NCBI GenBank assembly: GCA_003164075.1
Contig: PLRZ01000539.1
Coordinates: 13,659 to 20,043 of the forward strand
Direction of reading: 5' to 3'
DNA from: Bryobacterales bacterium
Lineage (GTDB): Bacteria; Acidobacteriota; Terriglobia; Bryobacterales; Bryobacteraceae
Length of the DNA: 6,385 nucleotides
In this document: piece after piece, positions 1 to 5,552 of the stretch
Layout: the number at the start of each line of letters is the position of its first letter
Numbering within the stretch: the first letter of the stretch is position 1
Made by a program: the position numbers and the translations under genes
The notes under the pieces: generated by a model
Told to the model about the DNA's origin: nothing
The model's input: the letters and a program-made list of their open reading frames with translations, nothing else
The model's database searches: none

Positions 1-189
1 AAGGAGATCGAGGAAGCCGTTCTCAGGCTCTCCGCAGCCGAGTTTGCCGCATTCCGGGCGTGGTTTGCCGAGTTCGACGCCGAGGTCTGGGACCGCCAGA
101 TTGAAGACGACGTCGCCGCGGGCCGCCTGGATGCACTAGCGGACGAGGCGCTCGGGGATCTGCGCGCGGGCCGTTGTACGGAACGGTGA
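1..189 (+). CDS. Antitoxin-like protein, 3' part only (partial, 62 residues visible)
   Basis: Frame 1 is open from the first base to a TGA at 187-189, so the start lies left of the window. The visible residues begin KEIEEAVLRLSAAEFAAF and continue with an acidic, Trp/Phe-rich helical stretch (FRAWFAEFDAEVWDRQ), then AAGRLDALADEALGDLRAG and a short basic end. This layout is, from memory, typical of small antitoxin partners encoded directly before RelE/ParE-like toxins. The acidic helices probably wrap the basic toxin and neutralise it. The stop codon overlaps the downstream GTG start by four bases (GTGA), which implies translational coupling and is common in type II toxin-antitoxin operons. 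The DNA-binding N-terminus, if there is one, is not visible, so autoregulation cannot be judged. The family assignment rests on recall of similar proteins and on the neighbour. Confidence 0.72.
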   Translation, partial: KEIEEAVLRLSAAEFAAFRAWFAEFDAEVWDRQIEDDVAAGRLDALADEALGDLRAGRCTER

Positions 190-446
190 GACACCGGGCC
201 AATTCGAGGTTCTGGGATTGCTATCGCCAGCTTCCTGAAGATATACGCCACGCCGCCGATGAGTCCTATCAACTGCTGCGGCGAGATCCGAGGCATCCGT
301 CCCTACATTTCAAGAGGGTCGGGCGGTACTGGTCTGTTCGAGTCGGCCTGCAATACCGGGCGCTTGCCGTGGAGCACGAAGACACCGTGGTGTGGTTCTG
401 GATCGGCGCCCACGCCCTATACAACCGGCTAGTTGGCACAGCGTAA
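186..446 (+). CDS. RelE/ParE-like toxin of a type II toxin-antitoxin pair
   Basis: The protein has 86 residues from the GTG at 186, which overlaps the antitoxin stop as GTGA. A TTG at 174 in the same frame is possible but would create a longer overlap, so GTG is preferred. The small basic protein reads FWDCYRQLPEDIRHAAD, then a helix ending LLRRDPRHPSLHFKRVG, then strands RYWSVRVGLQYRALAVE and VVWFWIGAHALYNRLV. The order of two N-terminal helices followed by a beta-sheet, with the DPRHPSLHFKRV and SVRVGLQYRAL segments, fits the RelE/ParE superfamily, whose members cleave mRNA on the ribosome or poison gyrase. Which of these activities applies cannot be read from the sequence. Classical RelE catalytic residues are not obvious, although several Arg, Lys and His residues are present. 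Length is normal for the family. It is the second gene of a two-gene operon. Confidence 0.8.
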   Translation: MRHRANSRFWDCYRQLPEDIRHAADESYQLLRRDPRHPSLHFKRVGRYWSVRVGLQYRALAVEHEDTVVWFWIGAHALYNRLVGTA

Positions 447-648
447 ACACCCAGCCCCCGGATTCCCGCCGTGAATGCGTCGCCCGCCGGATTCTGAAAG
501 AGAGGCGGTCAATCCGACCACAGGGGGGGCAGACGTTTCTCAGAACGCCGTTTGAAGGGCTGTTGTGGCTTGCGCGAGCACCGCGCGCGACGAGGCCACC
601 TCCATGTTGAACCCATTAACGGTTGTAAGCGTTTCAACACGCTCCCCT
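447..648. other. Gene-poor stretch after the toxin gene
   Basis: I see no convincing gene here. An open frame at 392-610 overlaps the toxin gene out of frame and has an Arg/Pro-rich product without recognisable domains. The stretch contains a run of seven G at about 525-531, an imperfect GTGGC/GCCAC inverted repeat (564-568 and 595-599) without a following T-run, and the LacI-type palindrome listed separately at 624-637. No clear terminator follows the toxin gene. Confidence 0.5.
624..637. promoter_or_regulatory. LacI-family operator-like palindrome (isolated)
   Basis: The bases TGTAAGCGTTTCAA fit the LacI/GalR-type consensus TGWAANCGNTTNCA at all but one fixed position. Its first eight bases, TGTAAGCG, are identical to those of the site at 4793-4800 in this window. 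It lies just beyond the 3' end of the small minus-strand ORF and about 180 bp after the toxin gene. No obvious promoter or target gene accompanies it, so function is uncertain and a chance match is possible. Confidence 0.3.
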
Positions 649-921
649 CTAGCCAACACTGGAGGCCGGTTGGGGCACCAGGTCATCAGGATTTTCGGAT
701 AAAGCATCGACATAGCTGAGTCCCATCATGACCGTGATGGCAATCTCTTTGTCTGTCGGAAGTTGCACCCATCCTGGAACCTCCCCCCGTTCGATTCGCG
801 CCGGCTCAATGAAGTCGGTTGCCATCTTCGTCGTTGATAGGGAGCCATCCTGTTCATCTCGAAATCCCGTCATTCTTATAGGAAGGGGACCCAAGTAATA
901 GCAGCGGTCGACCCTGATCAT
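649..921 (-). CDS. Small hypothetical protein
   Basis: I do not recognise this gene. The ATG at 921 gives 90 residues beginning MIRVDRCYYLGPLPIRMTGF and ending at the TAG at 649-651. The product is fairly balanced and acidic, has no signal peptide or membrane segment, and includes the stretch KEIAITVMMGLSYVDALSE, which could be a helix. The frame extends upstream to a GTG at 972, but that extension is read through the tRNA-like sequence at 943-959, so I prefer the ATG. A GGAGG lies only two bases before the ATG, closer than is usual for a functional ribosome binding site. It lies downstream of the oxidoreductase gene on the same strand, with 104 bases between the oxidoreductase stop and this ATG. 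It may be real, a remnant of a longer gene, or a chance frame. Confidence 0.35.
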   Translation of the reverse strand: MIRVDRCYYLGPLPIRMTGFRDEQDGSLSTTKMATDFIEPARIERGEVPGWVQLPTDKEIAITVMMGLSYVDALSENPDDLVPQPASSVG

Positions 922-1025
922 GGCCTCCAGTTTTGTATGCCGGCGAGACTTGAACCCGCGAGCCGCTTGCACGGGTCCGCCCCGCCCCTTAACTTAATGC
1001 AGAAACCCACGGAAGAATACTCAAC
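922..1025. other. Spacer between small ORF and oxidoreductase gene
   Basis: Apart from the T-arm-like fragment, this stretch contains a G-rich run on the minus strand at about 979-988 (AAGGGGCGGGGCGG in context). No stem followed by a T-run is visible, so no confident terminator for the minus-strand operon can be placed here. Confidence 0.4.
943..959 (-). other. tRNA T-arm-like fragment
   Basis: Read on the minus strand this is GCGGG-TTCAAGT-CTCGC. It forms a five-pair stem (one G-T pair) around the canonical seven-base TTCAAGT T-loop. The following bases CGGCATA would occupy the acceptor position but are not followed by CCA. I found no matching 5' acceptor strand (TATGCCG), D-arm or anticodon arm in the roughly 70 bases upstream, before the oxidoreductase stop codon. 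It therefore is not an intact tRNA. It could be a tRNA 3' fragment left by an integration or recombination event, or a coincidence. Confidence 0.3.
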
Positions 1026-2369
1026 TTACCCCCGGATGGCCTGCGCGGCGCTATCCCATTTCACCGGCGCCTTCTGGAAATACGATTCGTTGGCCATGTG
1101 GCAGGCGATGGCCGCATGGTTTCCGAATACGGCATCTTCAGCCACCGGGGCGCGGCTCTTCACTGCCTGGAAGAAGTTCCAAAGGTGCGGTCGCAGGTCG
1201 TCCCAATTATTTCCCTGAAAGACCGCCGTCCCCGAAACCGAGTCGGGACCGGGCGCTGCCGCGTGATCCTGCTGCCATTGCCGGACATACTGCTCGCGCA
1301 TCTTCAACGGGAACCCGCCGGAGTAATAACTCGGCGCCGTGTCCACGCCCCTCTGACTGAGGTGGCGAAGCTCTCCCGGGGTTGCCTCGAGGATTCCTTT
1401 GGGTCCGTAGAAACGCGCCGTTTCGGGAGACTGGGCGCATAGGTCCAGCCGCACATATACCGGAATGCCGTGATAGTCGAACAGGACCATGTGCATGTCC
1501 GGCATGTCGCGTCCGTCTTTGAACCGGAAGATCCCACCGAGCGAGGAGGCGGACTGCGGCGGCTCATTCCAGCCCAGCGTGTACAGCATGCCGCTGAGCA
1601 GGTGCACCATCAGATCCCCACCCACGCCCGTCCCATAATCGCGCCAGCATCGCCAGCGCGCAAATCGCATGGGGTCGAACGGAATCTTCGGCGCTTGATT
1701 CAGCCATGCGTCCCAATCGAGGTTCTGCGGCGAGATGTCGGGCGGCGGTGGATACTGCCAGGCGCCGTTGGGATCGTTGCGCCCCATGGTGAGTTCCACG
1801 AATTCCACTTCGCCGATGGCTCCGTCGCGGTACAACTGGCGGGCTTTAGCGCAGAGCGTGGAACTGACCCGCTGCGATCCGATCTGCACGATCCGGTTGT
1901 TGGTGTGGGCCGCCTCCACCATGGCGTTGCCATCTTCCACAGTGTGCGACATCGGTTTCTCGCAGTAGACGTCCTTGCCCGCGTTACATGCGTCCACCAC
2001 CACGCGCCTGTGCCAGTGGTCGGGTACCGCGGCGACGATGCAGTCGATATCCTTGCGGTCCAAAAGCTCCTGGTAGCGCCGCGTCGTGGGCAGGTTCGGG
2101 TTGTCGGTGATCTCCCGTGCCAGGGTGTGCCGGCCGTCGTAAAGGTCGGCCGCGGCGACGCACTGTACGCCCGAAAGAGTCAGCGCCGAGCTCAGAAGGC
2201 CGGACCCCTGCATGCCGATGCCGATGATGCCAAAGCGCACAGGGTCGGAAGAGGCGGCCGGCGCCTGGTCGTTGGGGATCTCCGCTTCGAGCCTGGCGCC
2301 GCCCGCGGTCAAAAGCCCGCCCGCCGCGGCGGTTTTCAGGAAACGACGGCGGGGATAATTCGTGGCCAT
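1026..2369 (-). CDS. Tat-exported Gfo/Idh/MocA family oxidoreductase
   Basis: This 447-residue protein is an NAD(P)-dependent dehydrogenase of the Gfo/Idh/MocA family, probably acting on a sugar or polyol outside the cytoplasm. A twin-arginine signal is at residues 6-29 (PRRRFLKTAAAGGLL). The Rossmann fold follows, with the dinucleotide-binding GIIGIGMQGSG at 47-57, an acidic strand end at VAAADLYD (71-78), PDHWH at 116-120 and the family motif CEKPMSHTVED at 136-146, whose Lys138 is the usual catalytic lysine. The C-terminal substrate domain includes GVGGDLMVHLLSG (248-260), with His256 at the usual catalytic position. Length is normal for exported members. GGAGGG lies nine bases before the ATG (2379-2384 on the + strand). 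It is 60 bp downstream of the split secreted protein gene and probably cotranscribed with it. Exported members of this family are abundant in Acidobacteriota and Planctomycetota. The substrate is unknown. Confidence 0.93.
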   Translation of the reverse strand: MATNYPRRRFLKTAAAGGLLTAGGARLEAEIPNDQAPAASSDPVRFGIIGIGMQGSGLLSSALTLSGVQCVAAADLYDGRHTLAREITDNPNLPTTRRYQELLDRKDIDCIVAAVPDHWHRRVVVDACNAGKDVYCEKPMSHTVEDGNAMVEAAHTNNRIVQIGSQRVSSTLCAKARQLYRDGAIGEVEFVELTMGRNDPNGAWQYPPPPDISPQNLDWDAWLNQAPKIPFDPMRFARWRCWRDYGTGVGGDLMVHLLSGMLYTLGWNEPPQSASSLGGIFRFKDGRDMPDMHMVLFDYHGIPVYVRLDLCAQSPETARFYGPKGILEATPGELRHLSQRGVDTAPSYYSGGFPLKMREQYVRQWQQDHAAAPGPDSVSGTAVFQGNNWDDLRPHLWNFFQAVKSRAPVAEDAVFGNHAAIACHMANESYFQKAPVKWDSAAQAIRG

Positions 2370-2378
2370 GGAAGAAAG

Positions 2379-2384
2379 CCCTCC
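2379..2384 (-). promoter_or_regulatory. Ribosome binding site of the oxidoreductase gene
   Basis: GGAGGG on the minus strand is followed by nine bases and then the ATG at 2369. It supports that start, which also leaves the twin-arginine signal close to the N-terminus. Confidence 0.65.
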
Positions 2385-2429
2385 AGGACCAGTCTACTGC
2401 GCTCGCGGCGCTATCCGGGCTGGCGATCC

Positions 2430-3992
2430 TTATTTCGGCTTGGCGGCAAGTTGCTTGAAGAGGGCCGGGTCATAGGCTTCCAGGCCGTAGATGCTGTAGA
2501 GATGATTGGTGGTGACCCAGGGCATCCACTTTTCCGGTTGGCCGTACCCCCGGCGGTTGCCCGTCAGGCTCCAGTGCTCCTGCTGCCAGCCGGGTCCGTA
2601 CATGCCGTAGAGGCGGCCGGGGAGCGCTAGCATCGCTTTAGTGTTGTGGAGCAGGATGCGGGCGACTTCGCGATAGTGTTCGTCGCCCGTGTATTTGTAC
2701 AGCTTGGCGTAGGAGGCCACGGCGAAATCGAGGAATTGATCGATCATGCCGGCCGTCTGCGCCGTGATGCCCTGCCCGCCGATGGTGGGCACGCCTTTTT
2801 TCCAGTGCAGGTTAGTGTTGTCGCCGTCATCGGGCATGGGGCTGTTCCAGATCCACATCCAGGTCTCGGCGAAGTCGCCGGCGATCTGCGCGCGGTGCAG
2901 CCATTTCGGCTCGTGCGTGGCTTCATAGAGAGACAGGAACGCTTCGAGCGACAGCATGCCGGCCTCTTTGTCGGTAATGTTGGGATTATCGATGGCGCCG
3001 CCGATGAAGATTCCGCGGCTCCCGAAATTCTGCCAGACATATTCCGCGGCGCGCACCGCGGAAGCCAGGTATTTCGGGTCGTTGAGGTCTTTGCTCAACA
3101 TGGGAAAGAGGGGAGCCACGTTGTAACTGGTAGTGCCGGAATCCTGCGCGACATCCTGCGTGCCCAGCATGTACGACCGGGCGAAAGAACCGTCGGGCCG
3201 CTGCTCGGTCAAGGCCCAGTCGGCGAATTCCTTGCACCACCGGATCCACTCGGGATGATCGCGCCCGGCCTTGTGTTCGCGATCGTAAGCTTCCATGAGC
3301 ATGCGCATATCGTCGGTGGCTTCGCGGATAAACCACTGCGGCGAGTTGGTCATGGAAGGGGTGCCGGTCTTCAGGTTGACACCGGTCGATACTGGCGGCG
3401 ACATAGGCACGGTGCGAATGAAAGTGGCGATGATATCGAGCCCCTGCTGCCGCATTTTCTGACCGCGGGGGCTGGGATCGTGGTCCGATTCGCGCAGCAG
3501 ATCGTCGGCGGCCTCCACATTCTTGCCGACAAAACCCATGGTCGCGCGCCAGAAAAAATTGGGGTCCGGGTTGGTGGAAAAGACTTTTCCGGTAACCGAA
3601 GACACGATAAATGGCAGGCCGGTTCGTCCTTCGATGGTGTAGACCTGGCTGGAGAGCTGATCGGACAGGCTCTGGCGGACGACATCCAAATCTTGCCAGT
3701 TCACGGCCGGCTTGAGGACCTGCCAGGCCCAACGGTAGCTATCGCGGATCAGGCCGGGGAACGATTCGCGGGAGCCAAAGCGAAAGCCCAGTTGGTAGGA
3801 TTGCGTGAAGCCTTGCTTGACGGGGTTATAGCGGCGGGTCCAGGTGAGCGCCACGGGTTGCGGCGGTCCGGGCTGGAGTGGCTGGGCGGCTTGTCCACGG
3901 CCGCCGTTGGTTCCAAAGTATCCGCCACCGGCGGCGCCTCGGCCTCCGGTTGCGGCGATAGCGGCGGTGGTCCCGGGCATCCAAAAGCCCAT
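2430..3992 (-). CDS. C-terminal part of a stop-interrupted secreted protein, alpha-helical toroid-like
   Basis: This 520-residue open frame starts at the first ATG after an in-frame TGA at 4029-4031. No Shine-Dalgarno sequence precedes that ATG (the nearest GAGG is 20 bases away) and there is no signal peptide, so it probably is not an independent gene. It begins MGFWMPGT, followed by a Gly/Ala/Pro/Gln-rich low-complexity stretch (about residues 9-47), then WTRRYNPVKQGFTQSY and a long helix-rich region. Pairs such as FADWALTEQRPDGSFARS (237-254), AGMLSLEAFLSLYEATHEPKW (334-354) and FLDFAVASYAKLYKYTGDEHY (400-420) resemble the helical hairpins of (alpha/alpha)6-barrel glycoside-acting enzymes. 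I cannot name a family or catalytic residues. The oxidoreductase follows after 60 bp. If fused to the upstream frame, the whole protein has about 769 codons and would be exported. Confidence 0.75.
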   Translation of the reverse strand: MGFWMPGTTAAIAATGGRGAAGGGYFGTNGGRGQAAQPLQPGPPQPVALTWTRRYNPVKQGFTQSYQLGFRFGSRESFPGLIRDSYRWAWQVLKPAVNWQDLDVVRQSLSDQLSSQVYTIEGRTGLPFIVSSVTGKVFSTNPDPNFFWRATMGFVGKNVEAADDLLRESDHDPSPRGQKMRQQGLDIIATFIRTVPMSPPVSTGVNLKTGTPSMTNSPQWFIREATDDMRMLMEAYDREHKAGRDHPEWIRWCKEFADWALTEQRPDGSFARSYMLGTQDVAQDSGTTSYNVAPLFPMLSKDLNDPKYLASAVRAAEYVWQNFGSRGIFIGGAIDNPNITDKEAGMLSLEAFLSLYEATHEPKWLHRAQIAGDFAETWMWIWNSPMPDDGDNTNLHWKKGVPTIGGQGITAQTAGMIDQFLDFAVASYAKLYKYTGDEHYREVARILLHNTKAMLALPGRLYGMYGPGWQQEHWSLTGNRRGYGQPEKWMPWVTTNHLYSIYGLEAYDPALFKQLAAKPK

Positions 3993-4028
3993 GTCAATGC
4001 CGCCATCGGCAGCCTCGTTGGCGCCAAA

Positions 4029-4031
4029 TCA
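4029..4031 (-). other. In-frame TGA interrupting a likely single gene (2430-4739)
   Basis: The TGA ends the 236-residue frame, yet the same frame continues open for 12 codons (FGANEAADGGID) straight into the 520-residue frame. Reading through gives FSFG-stop-FGANEAADGGIDMGFW, a smooth Gly/Phe-rich join. One base change (for example to GGA, CGA, TCA or TGG) would restore a single protein of about 769 codons. A recent nonsense mutation or a sequencing error is the likeliest cause. Stop-codon readthrough or selenocysteine insertion is formally possible but unsupported. Confidence 0.7.
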
Positions 4032-4739
4032 ACCGAAGGAGAAACGCTCGTCGATAGTCGCCTCCTGTGTGGTGGTGTGGCCTTGGGGCGCCTGGTCCAG
4101 GATGGTCAGCGAATCGCCATTGCGCAGGGAGACGCCAAAGAGCGGGGCCGGCAGGTAGTCTTCGCGGAAGGAGTATCGGCGGGCCCGGTCGTACGCCGTG
4201 CCTCCGGGGCCCCGGCCGTTGTAAGTGGTGTCGCCGTAGAGCAGAGAGGGAGCGAGAAAGCTGACGTCGGGCCAGGTAAGGTCCGGGTCGGAATGGAGGC
4301 GGATGGCGGAGTAGAAGCCGGCGCCCTCCCGATTGCCCGAGACAGAGACTTTGCGGCTAAGCGAAAGGACGGCGCCCTTGACGCTCCACTGGTCCGTAAC
4401 GGCGAAGGCCACGCCGTTGCCGCCATCCACGGTGGCCTGTGCGGTGACCCCGCTGGCCAGCTTGCGGACGGTATTATACCCGGCGGCCAACTGGCGGATG
4501 TCCGCATCGCCGCCGTAGAGTTCGATCCAGACGGACTGCTGCTGGCTGAATCGAGCCCGGTGCGGCCCGGCGATTTCGATTCCCCACCCGGCGGAACCGG
4601 CCTGGACGAACGTTACCGAACTTCCGTCGTCGAACTGGCCCAGGACAACGCGGCCAGCCGCCGGGGGTCCTGGCTGCGCCACCGCCAGACAGGCGCTGGC
4701 GAGTAACGCCGGAATGCCACGTGGAAACTGCCTTCTCAT
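4032..4739 (-). pseudogene. N-terminal part of a stop-interrupted secreted protein, beta-rich
   Basis: These 236 codons begin at the ATG at 4739 and run up to the TGA at 4029-4031. A GAGGTG Shine-Dalgarno sequence lies about seven bases upstream. The N-terminus is a Sec-type signal peptide: basic MRRQFPRG, hydrophobic core IPALLASACLAVA, and a likely cleavage after AVA near residue 21. The mature part is rich in beta-strand patterns (GRVVLGQFDDGSSVTFVQ, KGAVLSLSRKVSVSG), with WPDVSFLAPSLLYGDTTYNG and LFGVSLRNGDSLTILDQ later on. This fits a beta-sandwich domain placed before a catalytic helical barrel, as in many glycoside-acting enzymes. I do not recognise a named family. It is the first gene of the minus-strand operon, and two LacI-type operators lie upstream. 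Alone it would be a truncated secreted protein; together with the 2430-3992 frame it makes a plausible full-length exported protein. Marked as part of a broken gene, although a functional short product cannot be excluded. Confidence 0.65.
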
Positions 4740-4792
4740 TGCAATTCACCTCGCGTCTACTATCTTGCCGGGAGTCTCAGTCGGCACGATTA

Positions 4793-4806
4793 TGTAAGCG
4801 ATTTCG
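4793..4806. promoter_or_regulatory. LacI-family operator-like site, proximal to the minus-strand operon
   Basis: TGTAAGCGATTTCG matches the LacI/GalR-type consensus TGWAANCGNTTNCA at all fixed positions except the last. It lies 54 bp upstream of the ATG at 4739, a sensible place for a repressor of the secreted-protein and oxidoreductase operon. LacI-family regulators usually respond to sugars, which agrees with the downstream genes. No regulator gene is in the window. Confidence 0.5.
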
Positions 4807-4859
4807 GTCAATCTCCCGATTCCCCCTGACCCCTAGCCTCATGGACAGAAGGCTGCTGA

Positions 4860-4875
4860 CTGTAAACGATTGCAG
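4860..4875. promoter_or_regulatory. LacI-family operator-like palindrome, best match in the window
   Basis: The bases CTGTAAACGATTGCAG form a 16-bp imperfect palindrome with a central CG. Its inner 14 bases match TGWAANCGNTTNCA at every fixed position. The site is 104 bp upstream of the exosortase ATG and 120 bp upstream of the divergent secreted-protein ATG. Together with the site at 4793-4806 it could allow loop formation or control of both directions by one LacI-family protein. Confidence 0.55.
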
Positions 4876-4965
4876 GATACCATTCCCGCAGGTGGCGGGC
4901 GTAGCCGGGGACGGCATGGCATTATGGGCGCGAGTGAGACGTGCCCGCCCCGGAAATGCCAAGAT

Positions 4966-4974
4966 AAAGAAGGA
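4966..4974 (+). promoter_or_regulatory. Ribosome binding site of xrtH
   Basis: The purine-rich AAAGAAGGA ends five bases before the ATG at 4980. It fixes that start over the later in-frame ATGs at 5043 and 5049 (residues 22 and 24). Confidence 0.6.
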
Positions 4975-4979
4975 CCCCG

Positions 4980-5552
4980 ATGCCCCACGCTCAATCCACT
5001 GCCGACGCGGAGCCGCAGCCGCCATCGCCACCGGGCACACAAATGCGCATGGGCCGCTTTGTGCTGCTGTTCGCCGTCTGCCTGGCCGTCCTGTTCGGAC
5101 TGATGCTGGCGCCTCTCACGGTGCCCGCGGTGGCCGGCTTCACGCACGCACTGGTCACCGTGTCGGCCGTGTTGATCCGCCTTTTCGGCGGCCACGCGGT
5201 GGCCGCCGGGGACGTGCTGGAGAATCCTGTGAGCCATTTCGCCATCCAGATGGCTTACGGCTGCAACGGCGCCCATGTCACCATCCTGTTGTGGGCCGCA
5301 GTGCTGGCATTTCCGGCTTCGTGGATGCAGAAGGCCAAAGGTCTGGCGGCTGGCACGGCGGCCATCCACGCGGTCAACCTGGTCCGCTTCATCAGCTTGT
5401 TCTACATTGGCCAGTACAATCGGGACTGGTTTGACTTCGCGCACTTATATTTGTGGGAGAGCCTGATGATGATCGATACCCTGGCGATCTTCTGGACATG
5501 GGCCTACTTCGTGCGTAAGCCGGGATCGGCGGCACATGCGGGCGCCCGCTAG
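4980..5552 (+). CDS. xrtH: Exosortase H (IPTL-CTERM-type sorting transpeptidase)
   Basis: This 190-residue multi-pass membrane protein belongs to the exosortase/archaeosortase superfamily. These are inner-membrane cysteine enzymes that process C-terminal sorting signals of exported proteins; exosortase H is paired with IPTLxxWG-CTERM substrates. The active-site set is visible: Cys95 in MAYGCNGAHV, Arg136 in AVNLVRFISLFYIG, and His155 in FAHLYLWE. Hydrophobic segments are at about 27-46, 49-68, 98-114, 121-144 and 160-178, and a Pro-rich cytoplasmic N-terminus precedes them. The short length is normal for exosortase H, which lacks the extra domains of EpsH-type members. The start has a good ribosome binding site. 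The gene overlaps the next one by 17 bases, implying one transcript. No IPTL-CTERM substrate is encoded in this window. The superfamily call is very sure; the H subtype rests on length, motif context and the partner gene. Confidence 0.87.
   Translation: MPHAQSTADAEPQPPSPPGTQMRMGRFVLLFAVCLAVLFGLMLAPLTVPAVAGFTHALVTVSAVLIRLFGGHAVAAGDVLENPVSHFAIQMAYGCNGAHVTILLWAAVLAFPASWMQKAKGLAAGTAAIHAVNLVRFISLFYIGQYNRDWFDFAHLYLWESLMMIDTLAIFWTWAYFVRKPGSAAHAGAR

Larger units (their letters stand above)
4740..4979. other. Divergent intergenic regulatory region
   Basis: These 240 bp separate the minus-strand operon from the + strand exosortase genes, so promoters for both are expected here. Two LacI-type operator sites (listed separately) lie inside, with centres 68 bp apart. 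A TTGACC hexamer on the minus strand abuts the left operator, but no good -10 element lies 16-18 bases from it, so I do not place a promoter with confidence. No small gene was found. Confidence 0.6.

Noticed and set aside
564..599. Rho-independent terminator after the toxin gene
   Set aside because: The GTGGC/GCCAC arms are short, the interior pairs poorly, and no T-run follows.
936..1025. Intact tRNA or tmRNA gene on the minus strand
   Set aside because: Only the T-arm is convincing. There is no matching 5' acceptor strand, D-arm, anticodon arm or CCA. A tmRNA would have to extend into the oxidoreductase coding sequence.
1470..2630. A 386-codon open frame on the + strand opposite the oxidoreductase
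   Set aside because: It lies antisense to an unmistakable Gfo/Idh/MocA gene, and its product is rich in His, Arg and Val without any recognisable motif.
4029..4031. Selenocysteine codon
   Set aside because: The position falls in a Gly/Phe-rich loop with no sign of a redox site, and the downstream hairpin lacks a typical SECIS loop. A nonsense mutation or sequencing error is simpler.
2646..4706. A 686-codon open frame on the + strand opposite the split secreted protein gene
   Set aside because: It is a mirror frame of GC-rich coding DNA. The minus strand carries the signal peptide, ribosome binding site and sensible domain structure, whereas this product is a Gly/Val/Ala/Arg-rich string without domains.
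4793..4830. Sigma-70 promoter on the minus strand using TTGACC as -35
   Set aside because: The only -10-like hexamer nearby (CATAAT) is 11 bases away, which is too close, and none is found at 16-18 bases.
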